Origin: Candidatus Pacearchaeota archaeon CG_4_10_14_0_2_um_filter_35_33
GTDB lineage: Archaea > Nanobdellota > Nanobdellia > Pacearchaeales > GW2011-AR1
Length of the DNA stretch: 32,184 nucleotides
Direction of reading: 5' to 3'
Assembly: GCA_002792635.1 (NCBI GenBank)
Contig: PFOR01000017.1
Coordinates: 1 to 32,184, forward strand
Shown here: positions 1-6,414 of the stretch, one piece after another
Layout: every line of letters begins with the position of its first letter
Numbering within the stretch: position 1 is the first letter of the stretch
Program-made: the position numbers and the translations under genes
Notes under the pieces: generated by a model
The model's input: only the letters and a program-made list of their open reading frames with translations
What the model was told of the DNA's origin: nothing
The model's database searches: none

Positions 1-468
1 AGAGGATTGAGTGGGGTTATAACTACCGTTTTGTTGATTTTATTGGTTATTATTGCGATAGGAATAATATGGGCTTTTCTTGGCCCTTTTCTTTCTGAAG
101 GTGGTTCCGGATTAGAAGGAAGCACTGCTTGTTTGAATTTGAATGTTAATCCTGTCAATTGTGTCAAGGGCTATGATGATTCTGAAGCTTTAACAGAAAT
201 CAATGTGAGTGCAGAAAGAGGTCCTGATAATGAGGTTCTTTCAGAGCTTAAGATTATATTGCATAAATCTGATGGTGATACATTTGTCTATACCCAAACA
301 AACAATTTAACGGGCCCATTAGAAATTAGAAAATACACTTTAGACTCCAAAACTAGTGGATTTACCTTAGAAGACTATCAAGGAGTTTCTCTAGGCAAAA
401 TAGTACAAATTGGAGAAGGGGATGAATTTATTTGTGAACAAGTCAGTGATGTGTTAGATTGCCAATAG
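1..468 (+). CDS. Pilin/archaellin-like exported protein (5' partial)
   Basis: The open frame runs from the first base of the window, so the start codon lies outside. The first visible residues are RGLSGVITTV followed by about 20 hydrophobic residues. This is the class III signal peptide layout of archaeal type IV pilins and archaellins: a basic-Gly cleavage site, then a helix that forms the filament core, processed by a FlaK/PibD-type peptidase. The TTG at base 7 lies inside that motif and is unlikely to be the true start. The remaining ~120 residues are hydrophilic with three Cys pairs or singles (for example CLNLNVNPVNC), probably a folded extracellular domain with disulfides. It is followed by a promoter for the next gene. 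The exported pilin-like class is well supported; the specific role (adhesion, surface pilus or minor pseudopilin) is unknown. Confidence 0.75.
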   Translation, partial: RGLSGVITTVLLILLVIIAIGIIWAFLGPFLSEGGSGLEGSTACLNLNVNPVNCVKGYDDSEALTEINVSAERGPDNEVLSELKIILHKSDGDTFVYTQTNNLTGPLEIRKYTLDSKTSGFTLEDYQGVSLGKIVQIGEGDEFICEQVSDVLDCQ

Positions 469-469
469 A

Positions 470-479
470 CTTATAAATT
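470..479 (+). promoter_or_regulatory. TATA box of the CYTH gene
   Basis: The motif cttataaatt is centred about 25 nt before the ATG at 499. This fits a leaderless mRNA and favours ATG 499 over GTG 496. Confidence 0.55.
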
Positions 480-498
480 TATTTTTCTTAATGATGTG

Positions 499-1047
499 AT
501 GAGTTGGATTGAAGTTGAAGCTAAGATAAAAGTGCACAATGTTAACAAGGTTAGAGCCAGGATTAGAAAAATTGCAAAATACTCTGGTAAAGAAAAAAAG
601 ACTGATAGTTATTATGCATTAGATGCTAAGGAGAAGTATCCGAAGAAGAGTTTGAGGATAAGAGATAAAGGCAAGGAAGTGGAAGTTAATTTTAAACAAT
701 GGCTTTCTTACAAACATGGCGTACATGCAAAGAAAGAGATTGAATTTCATGTTTCGGATTTATCGGGGTTCTTTGATTTATTAGATGATTTTGGGTTTGA
801 AAAATGGATGTATAAGGAGAAAAAGACTGAACTCTACAAGACTAAAGACGGAGTTAATATTGAACTAAATCAAATTAAGGGATTAGGATGGTTTATTGAG
901 ATAGAAATTTTATGTAAAGAGAATGAGGTAAAAAGGGCGAGAAGAAAGATTTTAGAAATTTTTGAAAGGCTTGATTTGAAAAAGATGGATGTTGAGAAGA
1001 AAGGTTATACTAAGATGTTGTGGGGGCGGAGGAGGACTAGTAGATAA
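499..1047 (+). CDS. CYTH domain protein (class IV adenylate cyclase/ThTPase-like)
   Basis: This 182-residue protein is a single CYTH (CyaB-thiamine triphosphatase) domain, a beta-barrel tunnel that binds inorganic or organic triphosphates with divalent metal. The family signature E-x-E-x-K is at the N terminus (IEVEAKI). Further charged strands that usually line the tunnel follow: LRIRDKGKEVEVNFKQW, then KKEIEFHV, then INIELNQIKGLGWFIEIEI. Length matches the class IV (CyaB) subfamily. An alternative GTG start at 496 adds one residue; the TATA spacing favours ATG 499. Members may be adenylate cyclases, thiamine triphosphatases or tripolyphosphatases, and sequence alone does not decide. A degenerate class III cyclase-like protein is encoded at 6415. 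There is no operon partner. The C-terminal tail is rich in Arg/Lys. Confidence 0.8.
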   Translation: MSWIEVEAKIKVHNVNKVRARIRKIAKYSGKEKKTDSYYALDAKEKYPKKSLRIRDKGKEVEVNFKQWLSYKHGVHAKKEIEFHVSDLSGFFDLLDDFGFEKWMYKEKKTELYKTKDGVNIELNQIKGLGWFIEIEILCKENEVKRARRKILEIFERLDLKKMDVEKKGYTKMLWGRRRTSR

Positions 1048-1118
1048 TATGGAGGAAAAGCCTCACGCATAGTAAAAAATTATATTGATGAATTGGTAAA
1101 AAGAAGACCCGAATAAAA

Positions 1119-1745
1119 TTATTTCTTCTTAGGTTGTTTCTTATCTAACTTAATCTTTTCTTTTTGCAAGGCTTCTTTCATTTTATCCAATTGTTGAAGC
1201 TGTTTGTCAATATCTTCCTTTTTTGGTTTCTGAGCTTGTTGTTGCATTGGGATTTTCTTTATGTAATCCAAGACAGATGCTTTCTCCATTCTTAATACTG
1301 TTTTAGAAGAATCCTCAATATGTGCCTTGAGAATCTCCATTCCTGACAAGACACAATTAACATTCCATACCTTTTTACCTTCAACTGTCTGAACGATTGC
1401 TATTATCTTCTTAATTTCCTCACTCATGTTTCTGTTCTTCATTTCATCCTCTAAGATGCCTTTTAAGGCTTCCAGGTCTATGTTTGTTGCAATCTCTAAT
1501 TTTTCAGGAGTTTTCTTTGTGAGCATTTCCAAAATCTTGACATCTGTTTGTCCATCTGACATCATATTAAACGCTGCAACTTTATTCTGACTAGGGATGT
1601 AATAATCAATTTGGCTTATATTTTGTCCCGATTCTAAATCTAGAACAAAAAAGCCTGCTATTAGAAAGGCGTCAGAATGTTTTTGCTCGAAGTCTTTGTA
1701 TGCTTGGGACGAATTGAGTTTTTCTATATATGGCTGAATTTTCAT
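1119..1745 (-). CDS. Conserved hypothetical protein with C-terminal coiled coil
   Basis: This is a 208-residue soluble protein with no family I can name. Residues 1-160 look like a compact alpha/beta domain (for example FLIAGFFVLDLESGQ and a DYYIPSQNKVAAF strand-turn-strand). Residues 165-208 are a Lys/Gln/Glu-rich helix predicted to form a coiled coil and end in a poly-Lys tail. A TATA-like element lies about 25 nt upstream of the ATG, so it is probably a leaderless single gene. There is no signal peptide or membrane segment. The hydrophilic tail could bind nucleic acid or a partner protein; that is inference. Confidence 0.65.
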   Translation of the reverse strand: MKIQPYIEKLNSSQAYKDFEQKHSDAFLIAGFFVLDLESGQNISQIDYYIPSQNKVAAFNMMSDGQTDVKILEMLTKKTPEKLEIATNIDLEALKGILEDEMKNRNMSEEIKKIIAIVQTVEGKKVWNVNCVLSGMEILKAHIEDSSKTVLRMEKASVLDYIKKIPMQQQAQKPKKEDIDKQLQQLDKMKEALQKEKIKLDKKQPKKK

Positions 1746-1764
1746 TTTCTCTTTTGTATGTTTA

Positions 1765-1772
1765 TTTTTATA
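1765..1772 (-). promoter_or_regulatory. TATA box of the coiled-coil protein gene
   Basis: On the minus strand a tataaaaa element is centred about 25 nt before the ATG at 1745, within a longer AT-rich stretch. Confidence 0.45.
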
Positions 1773-1789
1773 ATATAAACTTTATAAGA

Positions 1790-2080
1790 TTATCTATACA
1801 CTGGAGTGTATCTTCCTGTTTCTTCTAATCTTGTTGCAACACCCACCCATCTGGTATCTGTTACCACAAAATCAATCTTCTCATCAATAGGCTTTTAGTC
1901 TACCATGTTCCCGATTAATTGGACAAGATTGCCTGGATTTGAACTAATTGTTCGCCAGAATAAACTATTGAGTTTATAGTGATAAGAAATATGGAGTTTC
2001 TCCCTGTTTGAACCAATTACTAGTTGTGGAGGGATATGCGAGAATTCTTCATCATCGCTTCTTTCCTCTTCTAGGGCCAT
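1790..2080 (-). pseudogene. Small gene interrupted by an in-frame TAA
   Basis: A 61-codon frame starts at ATG 2080 and stops at TAA 1897-1895. The same frame continues beyond the stop with protein-like sequence (KPIDEKIDFVVTDTRWVGVA and onwards to GRYTPVYR) and ends at a second TAA at 1792-1790. The combined product would be about 96 residues. The promoter is intact: a TATA box is centred 26 nt upstream of the ATG. I do not recognise the family. The likely explanations are a nonsense mutation (a CAA to TAA change fits), stop-codon readthrough, or an assembly error. The N-terminal 20 residues are acidic; the rest has an alternating hydrophobic pattern. Confidence 0.5.
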
Positions 2081-2102
2081 TGATTATTGTAATAAATTAG
2101 AC

Positions 2103-2109
2103 TTATAAG
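2103..2109 (-). promoter_or_regulatory. TATA box overlapping the thrS stop codon
   Basis: On the minus strand the last thrS codons, AAC TTA TAA, form the core of an aacttataag TATA box. It sits 26 nt before the ATG at 2080. One string therefore serves as coding end and promoter. Confidence 0.5.
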
Positions 2110-3812
2110 TTTTTATGTAGCTCTTTTTGTAAATCTTTGATAAATGAACCCGACTTGACTCCGAACTTTGGCTTTCCGCCACGTGGCCTAACTGCTAAAG
2201 TCTTAGCCTTTTCTTCTTTATCTCCGATTACTATAATGTAGTTAACTTTCATTAATTCTGCTTTTCTTATTTTTGATTGGACTGTATCTGAATCCAGGTC
2301 TAGGTCAACTCTTAACCCAGGAATGCTGGTTTGCAAATCTTCTGCTAGCTTTCTCGCGGCTTTTTCATTTCTTTCTGTGAAATTTATTATTCTAACTTGT
2401 CTTGGTGAAATCCATAATGGTAAGTTGCCGGAGAGATGTTCTAATAAAACTCCTATGAATCTTTCAACAGAACCTAATATAGCTCGGTGGATTACATAGG
2501 GCGTTTGTTGCTTACCTTTATCGTCTGTATAAGTTAATTCGAATCTTTTAGGCATTTGCATGTCTAGTTGAATTGTAGCACATTGCCATTCCCTTCCTAA
2601 TGAATCTGTGATATGCAAATCTATCTTAGGGCCGTAAAATGCTCCATCGCCCTTATTGATTTTATATTTCGCTTTTGATTTTTTTAGGACTCCAAGTAAT
2701 ATTTTTTCAGATTCAGTCCAGTTCTTTTTTTCTCCCATAAACTTTTCTGGGCGAGTTGATAGTTCAAACTTATATTCAAAACCAAATGTCTTTTTGTATA
2801 TGATGTCAATCATTTCCAACATGTGTGAAACTTCCTGGGCGATTTGTTCTTTAGTGCAGAAAATATGCGCGTCATCTTGGGTGAATGCATTTACTCTAAA
2901 AAGGCCTGCTAGGACGCCTGATAATTCTTGCCTATGGTCAAAGCCAAATTCTGCCAATCTTATTGGTAAATCCTTGTAACTTCTTGGAGATGTTTTATAG
3001 ATTAACATTCCTCCAGGACAATTCATTGGTTTTACTCCGAAAGGTCTGCCATCGTATTCTGTCATAAACATATGTTCCCTGTAATGCTGCCAGTGTCCTG
3101 AAACCTTAAATAACTTTGAATCTAGAATTTGAGGTGTTGAAACAATTTGGTAATTGTATTTGTTTAACAAATAAGACATAAACTCCTTTATTTTCATGTA
3201 TATGTAAAATCCTGAATCATGCCAGAAAGGCATTCCTGGGGCTACTTCATTGAAGGAGAATAAGTCTAATTTTTGTCCTAGTATTCTATGGTCGTTATCT
3301 TTCAATTTTGAGGTGTCGAGCTTGGATTTCGAAATTTCTCTTAACAATTGCTTAATATCATAGCTTTCTTCAACGAGTTTTCCCTTTTGAGTTTCTGATG
3401 GTGTAAATTCCTTGGATAACTCTGAAAGAGGGTGACCCTTACATTTTAGTTCGAAAGATTTGTAGTAGCCGAATGGTGCTCTTTCAACTTTATTTATTGA
3501 CTCTGATTTTTTTAGCAAGGATTCTGCTTTTTTCAGATAATCTTGGGCTATTGAGGGGCTGGCAAGATTAGAGGATAAATGGGCATAAGGATATATGACA
3601 ACTATATTTGTCTTTACATCCTTGGCTGTTTTTTCTATCGCTGAAACTAGTTCTCTTATTGTTTCCTCGGAATCTCCTTTTTCTATTGCCGTTAGAACAA
3701 CTAAAGGTTCTTTTACTTCCACTTCTTCTTTAGATGTTGGTTCTGCATCTTTTATTGCTTTTTTTAGTGCCTTAAAGCGAATGTAATCGCAGTGTAATGT
3801 GATTATTTTCAT
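2103..3812 (-). CDS. thrS: Threonyl-tRNA synthetase, archaeal type
   Basis: This class II synthetase charges tRNA-Thr. Residues 1-140 match the archaeal-type N-terminal editing domain (D-aminoacyl-tRNA deacylase fold, starting MKIITLHCDYIRF), not the bacterial TGS plus editing arrangement. The catalytic core follows. The three zinc ligands that select threonine are visible: C265 in PMNCPGG, H316 in DDAHIF and H442 in VIHRAILGS. The motif 2 arginine lies in FRVNAFTQDDAH and motif 3 in SVERFIG. The last ~100 residues are the anticodon-binding domain (RQVRIINFTERN and following). At 569 residues it is slightly shorter than typical archaeal enzymes but complete. The start is supported by a TATA box 25 nt upstream. 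It is a single gene with no operon partner. Confidence 0.95.
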   Translation of the reverse strand: MKIITLHCDYIRFKALKKAIKDAEPTSKEEVEVKEPLVVLTAIEKGDSEETIRELVSAIEKTAKDVKTNIVVIYPYAHLSSNLASPSIAQDYLKKAESLLKKSESINKVERAPFGYYKSFELKCKGHPLSELSKEFTPSETQKGKLVEESYDIKQLLREISKSKLDTSKLKDNDHRILGQKLDLFSFNEVAPGMPFWHDSGFYIYMKIKEFMSYLLNKYNYQIVSTPQILDSKLFKVSGHWQHYREHMFMTEYDGRPFGVKPMNCPGGMLIYKTSPRSYKDLPIRLAEFGFDHRQELSGVLAGLFRVNAFTQDDAHIFCTKEQIAQEVSHMLEMIDIIYKKTFGFEYKFELSTRPEKFMGEKKNWTESEKILLGVLKKSKAKYKINKGDGAFYGPKIDLHITDSLGREWQCATIQLDMQMPKRFELTYTDDKGKQQTPYVIHRAILGSVERFIGVLLEHLSGNLPLWISPRQVRIINFTERNEKAARKLAEDLQTSIPGLRVDLDLDSDTVQSKIRKAELMKVNYIIVIGDKEEKAKTLAVRPRGGKPKFGVKSGSFIKDLQKELHKNL

Positions 3813-3832
3813 GTATGATGTAGGAAAAAGGG

Positions 3833-3842
3833 TTATATAAAA
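3833..3842 (-). promoter_or_regulatory. TATA box of thrS
   Basis: On the minus strand a ttttatataa element is centred about 25 nt upstream of the thrS ATG, predicting a leaderless transcript. Confidence 0.6.
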
Positions 3843-3898
3843 TTTGAGTTACGATTTTTATTAAGATGTCACTATCCCTAAATAGGAACAATACAAAA

Positions 3899-3908
3899 GT
3901 TTAAAAAG
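3899..3908 (+). promoter_or_regulatory. TATA box of the 3929 operon
   Basis: The gtttaaaaag element is centred about 25 nt before ATG 3929. Together with the thrS promoter it forms a divergent promoter region. Confidence 0.5.
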
Positions 3909-3928
3909 GAAATTTTCTAAAAATTTGG

Positions 3929-4285
3929 ATGGCAGACTTTGATAAAGAATGGGAAAAACTGGAATCAAAAAGACATGGTTTCGAGTCTGATAGGAATGAG
4001 ATAGTGGGCGCTTTGATTAATCAGGCTCCTGGTGTTGCTGGATATAGAACATTTGACGCCCTTAATCAGGCAGATGGAAATCTATCCTTAGGAAATTTTC
4101 TTACGGGGTTAGAAGTAGAGCTAATAGTAACAGGAGTCCCTACACCTTACAATTTTTCAGGCATTCCTTTAATGTTTAAGGCTCCAATAGTTTCGACTTT
4201 CTATTTGGCAGGACATAAGTTTGCTGCAGATGAATTTAGTGGAGATTCAAGAAGACAGGAACAAAATCAAGAGAGAGAAGCCTAG
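3929..4285 (+). CDS. Hypothetical protein, first gene of a three-gene operon
   Basis: This is a 118-residue protein with no family I recognise. The N-terminal 25 residues are charged (FDKEWEKLESKRHGFESDRNE). Residues 40-100 are richer in hydrophobic and Gly/Pro residues (VELIVTGVPTPYNFSGIPLMF) and could associate with a membrane or form a beta domain. The last 15 residues are strongly hydrophilic. The stop codon lies 4 nt before a candidate ATG of the next gene. The set ends in a putative NlpC/P60-like hydrolase, so this protein may act with that enzyme; that is inference from context only. Confidence 0.55.
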   Translation: MADFDKEWEKLESKRHGFESDRNEIVGALINQAPGVAGYRTFDALNQADGNLSLGNFLTGLEVELIVTGVPTPYNFSGIPLMFKAPIVSTFYLAGHKFAADEFSGDSRRQEQNQEREA

Positions 4286-4289
4286 GAGG

Positions 4290-4745
4290 ATGCTATATCA
4301 AGATAAAATGAAAAGAGACTATGAAATAGAGGATTCAGGACTTCATGAGATGCCTGAAATTGTTCAGTATAGTGGAGACTCTAGGGCTGGAAAGATGGTT
4401 GCTGGATTGGTTAATGCCGTTAATAGTGTTAAGAGAGAGGCTATAATGACCATGGCTGGACTTAAGGGGTATGATGCTATTTTGCATAAAGATGGATTTA
4501 GTGAAGTAAGATGGGTTTTAAAACCTGGTGATAATGATACATATAGAGTTTTATCTGTGGGTGGCAATTTAAACGGTCTTAGTGCTTTAATAGGGGATGA
4601 TTTCGGAAATGTTGATGGGGCTAGTCATTTAGTTGAGCAGATAAAATTGAAAAAATGTGTTGATGAAGAGATTAGAAGAGCTAAGGAAGATAAAGTTGAT
4701 TATCATGCTCTAGCAGAAAGGCACAATTATAGGGGTGTAGCATGA
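4290..4745 (+). CDS. Hypothetical protein, middle gene of the operon
   Basis: This soluble protein is about 151 residues (145 if ATG 4308 is used). The open frame reaches back to 4221 inside the previous gene, but that would make an implausibly long overlap. An AGGAGG at 4284-4289 abuts ATG 4290 and is 18 nt from ATG 4308, so neither spacing is ideal. I recognise no family. It has an amphipathic helix rich in Ala/Val (MVAGLVNAVNSVKREAIMTM), a likely strand pair (GFSEVRWVLKPGDNDTYRVL) and a charged C-terminal helix. It overlaps the next gene by 4 nt (ATGA), so the two are probably translationally coupled. Confidence 0.55.
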   Translation: MLYQDKMKRDYEIEDSGLHEMPEIVQYSGDSRAGKMVAGLVNAVNSVKREAIMTMAGLKGYDAILHKDGFSEVRWVLKPGDNDTYRVLSVGGNLNGLSALIGDDFGNVDGASHLVEQIKLKKCVDEEIRRAKEDKVDYHALAERHNYRGVA

Positions 4746-5281
4746 GGATAGACAAAAAAACAGGTTTGGTTGAAAAAGCGCTTGGAAAACTTCCGGATAA
4801 GACTGCAAGAAGAATAGCATTTAAGACCCCTTTAGGGAGAGTTATTGATGATTCGAGGAAGGTTTATGTTGATGGCAGAAAATTAGATGTTCCCGTGTTT
4901 AGCAATATAAAAGTTCCTGCAGATTATTGTGCAAGATACGTGAGACTTGCGGCAGAACAAATGTTTGACAAGAATTACGAGGTTGCAAATGCATGGGGTC
5001 TGGGAGATGTGAACAGAGTTGTTAGCCAGTTTGAAGATTCGAGTATGTGGCAAATGGCAGATAAGGGGATTTTACAACCAGGAATGGTTGTAGGGCTTGA
5101 ATTTCCTGGAAGTGATTATGCAGATAGGGGAAGATATTCTCATGTCGGATTGATGATTGGTGTTGGTTCATATGGCCCATTGGTTGCACATAAATTTCAT
5201 GAGCAAACTAGAGTTGATAGCCCTGGGGAAATTGAGGGGCTTGGATTAAACCCTGTAGAAATAATTGATTCTAAGAATTAA
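4742..5281 (+). CDS. Putative NlpC/P60- or CHAP-like cysteine hydrolase
   Basis: This 179-residue protein has the layout of papain-like NlpC/P60 or CHAP amidases. C63 sits at the start of a helix (DYCARYVRLAAEQMF), followed by an Asn-Ala-Trp segment. Then comes the LQPGMVVGLEF strand typical of 'L.PGD.V.F', then H134 in YSHVGLMIG, and H150/H153 as candidate third polar residues. These families usually cut cell-wall peptides or amide bonds; some act on lipids or proteins. There is no signal peptide, so export, if any, would use another route or the target is intracellular. It overlaps the preceding gene by 4 nt and converges on trpS with an 11-nt overlap. The fold assignment rests on spacing and motif pattern, not on a search. 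Archaea of this kind lack peptidoglycan, so the substrate is unknown. Confidence 0.55.
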   Translation: MRIDKKTGLVEKALGKLPDKTARRIAFKTPLGRVIDDSRKVYVDGRKLDVPVFSNIKVPADYCARYVRLAAEQMFDKNYEVANAWGLGDVNRVVSQFEDSSMWQMADKGILQPGMVVGLEFPGSDYADRGRYSHVGLMIGVGSYGPLVAHKFHEQTRVDSPGEIEGLGLNPVEIIDSKN

Positions 5282-6332
5282 CTAAAATAGCCTTATCAAC
5301 ATCCTTTTGCTTGACTTTTTTAAGATTGTCTTGGAATTCTTTCATGAATTTTAGGACGTGCTTTGTGAAAAGAGCTTTTAATTCTCCGGTTAGTAATTTT
5401 CCGGATTTGTAATCTTTGTATATTTTTTTAGATTCATTTTCTGATAGGAAAAGATTCTTCAGATAGATGAATGAGACATCTACATCTGGGTTTCCGCCTT
5501 TCTCTTTATGTTCCTGGATAGTTTTTTGTCCACCTGAAAACGCTTTATTTATTTTTTTCTTGATTTCTTTTTCTGAATCGTTCAAAAAGATTGCGTTGTT
5601 TTTTGATTTCGACATCTTTTTTCCGTCGATTCCTGGAAGGAATTTTGAATGTAATATTGCAGATTTGTTATAGTTAAACCGGGGTGCTATGTCTCTGGCA
5701 ATTCTTGCATGCGCATCTTCATCGGGACCAATTGGAACTAAAACATTCTTGATACCTTTCTTTACCTGCGGAAATAGGATGTGGGCTGCCTGGACTGCAG
5801 GGTAAAAATACAAGCCAGGATTGTCATCGTTTTTGTATCCGTAAGTTGCTTTAACTTCCGATAGCGTGATTTTTTTTGATAATTTAATAGCTAGATTGTA
5901 GATGTTAGTATAAATTTGATCTATGATAAAGAAAGTCTTTTTAGGATTAAAACCATAAGCAATTAATTCTTTTGCTAGTTGTTTGGCATTTTCCAGGGCC
6001 TCCTCCTGGCTGGAAATCTTTCCAGAAAGATAGCTTTCATCATCTGAAATTGGAATGAAAACTGGAAGATTATATTTCTTCTGGAAGAATAGATTTGTGT
6101 CAAACACAGCCTTATGACCCAGATGTAGGCTTCCTGAAGCGTTTACTCCGGAAAGAATGGCACATTTTTCGCCTTTTTTTAAGGCTAAAAGGAATTTATC
6201 TAAATCGCGATGGGATGCTAAGACTCCTGTTTGAAATGTGTAGAAGTTAGGAGCCTGACTAAGATTCTCAATTCCGTGTGCTCCAAATTTTTTGATGAGC
6301 TTCTCATTGTCTATTTCGATTGGATTGTCCAT
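5271..6332 (-). CDS. trpS: Tryptophanyl-tRNA synthetase, archaeal/eukaryal type
   Basis: This class I synthetase joins tryptophan to tRNA-Trp. The HIGH-type motif is HLGH at 70-73 (SGSLHLGHK) and the KMSKS loop is at 239-243. Between them is GPDEDAHARIARDIAPRF, the TrpRS version of the tRNA-proximal segment, followed by HSKFLPGIDGKKMSKS, which is diagnostic for archaeal/eukaryal TrpRS as opposed to TyrRS. The N terminus (EKLIKKFGAHGI) also fits. At 353 residues it is near the lower end for archaeal members but intact. A TATA box 26 nt upstream supports the ATG. It is a single gene, and its 3' end overlaps the convergent hydrolase gene by 11 nt. Confidence 0.93.
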   Translation of the reverse strand: MDNPIEIDNEKLIKKFGAHGIENLSQAPNFYTFQTGVLASHRDLDKFLLALKKGEKCAILSGVNASGSLHLGHKAVFDTNLFFQKKYNLPVFIPISDDESYLSGKISSQEEALENAKQLAKELIAYGFNPKKTFFIIDQIYTNIYNLAIKLSKKITLSEVKATYGYKNDDNPGLYFYPAVQAAHILFPQVKKGIKNVLVPIGPDEDAHARIARDIAPRFNYNKSAILHSKFLPGIDGKKMSKSKNNAIFLNDSEKEIKKKINKAFSGGQKTIQEHKEKGGNPDVDVSFIYLKNLFLSENESKKIYKDYKSGKLLTGELKALFTKHVLKFMKEFQDNLKKVKQKDVDKAILVNS

Positions 6333-6353
6333 ATTCTTAATAAGCCTGGATGA

Positions 6354-6362
6354 TTTATAAAA
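6354..6362 (-). promoter_or_regulatory. TATA box of trpS
   Basis: On the minus strand a cttttataaat element is centred 26 nt before the trpS ATG. Its mirror-side neighbour at 6386 drives the divergent gene. Confidence 0.6.
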
Positions 6363-6385
6363 GATTGCACTCTAGCCGAGTAAGG

Positions 6386-6393
6386 TTTATATA
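6386..6393 (+). promoter_or_regulatory. TATA box of the cyclase-like membrane protein gene
   Basis: A tttatata element is centred 26 nt before ATG 6415. It predicts a leaderless mRNA. Confidence 0.6.
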
Positions 6394-6414
6394 GAAAGTC
6401 TGATTAGGATAAAC

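Noticed and set aside
1048-1115. Protein-like tail (KASRIVKNYIDELVKRRPE) after the CYTH stop codon
   Set aside because: It is in the same frame as the CYTH gene, but the CYTH domain is complete and the stretch is too short to tell a remnant from chance.
4221-4289. Upstream start for the middle operon gene
   Set aside because: It would overlap the preceding gene by 65 nt, and the residues before ATG 4290 are in the shadow of that gene.
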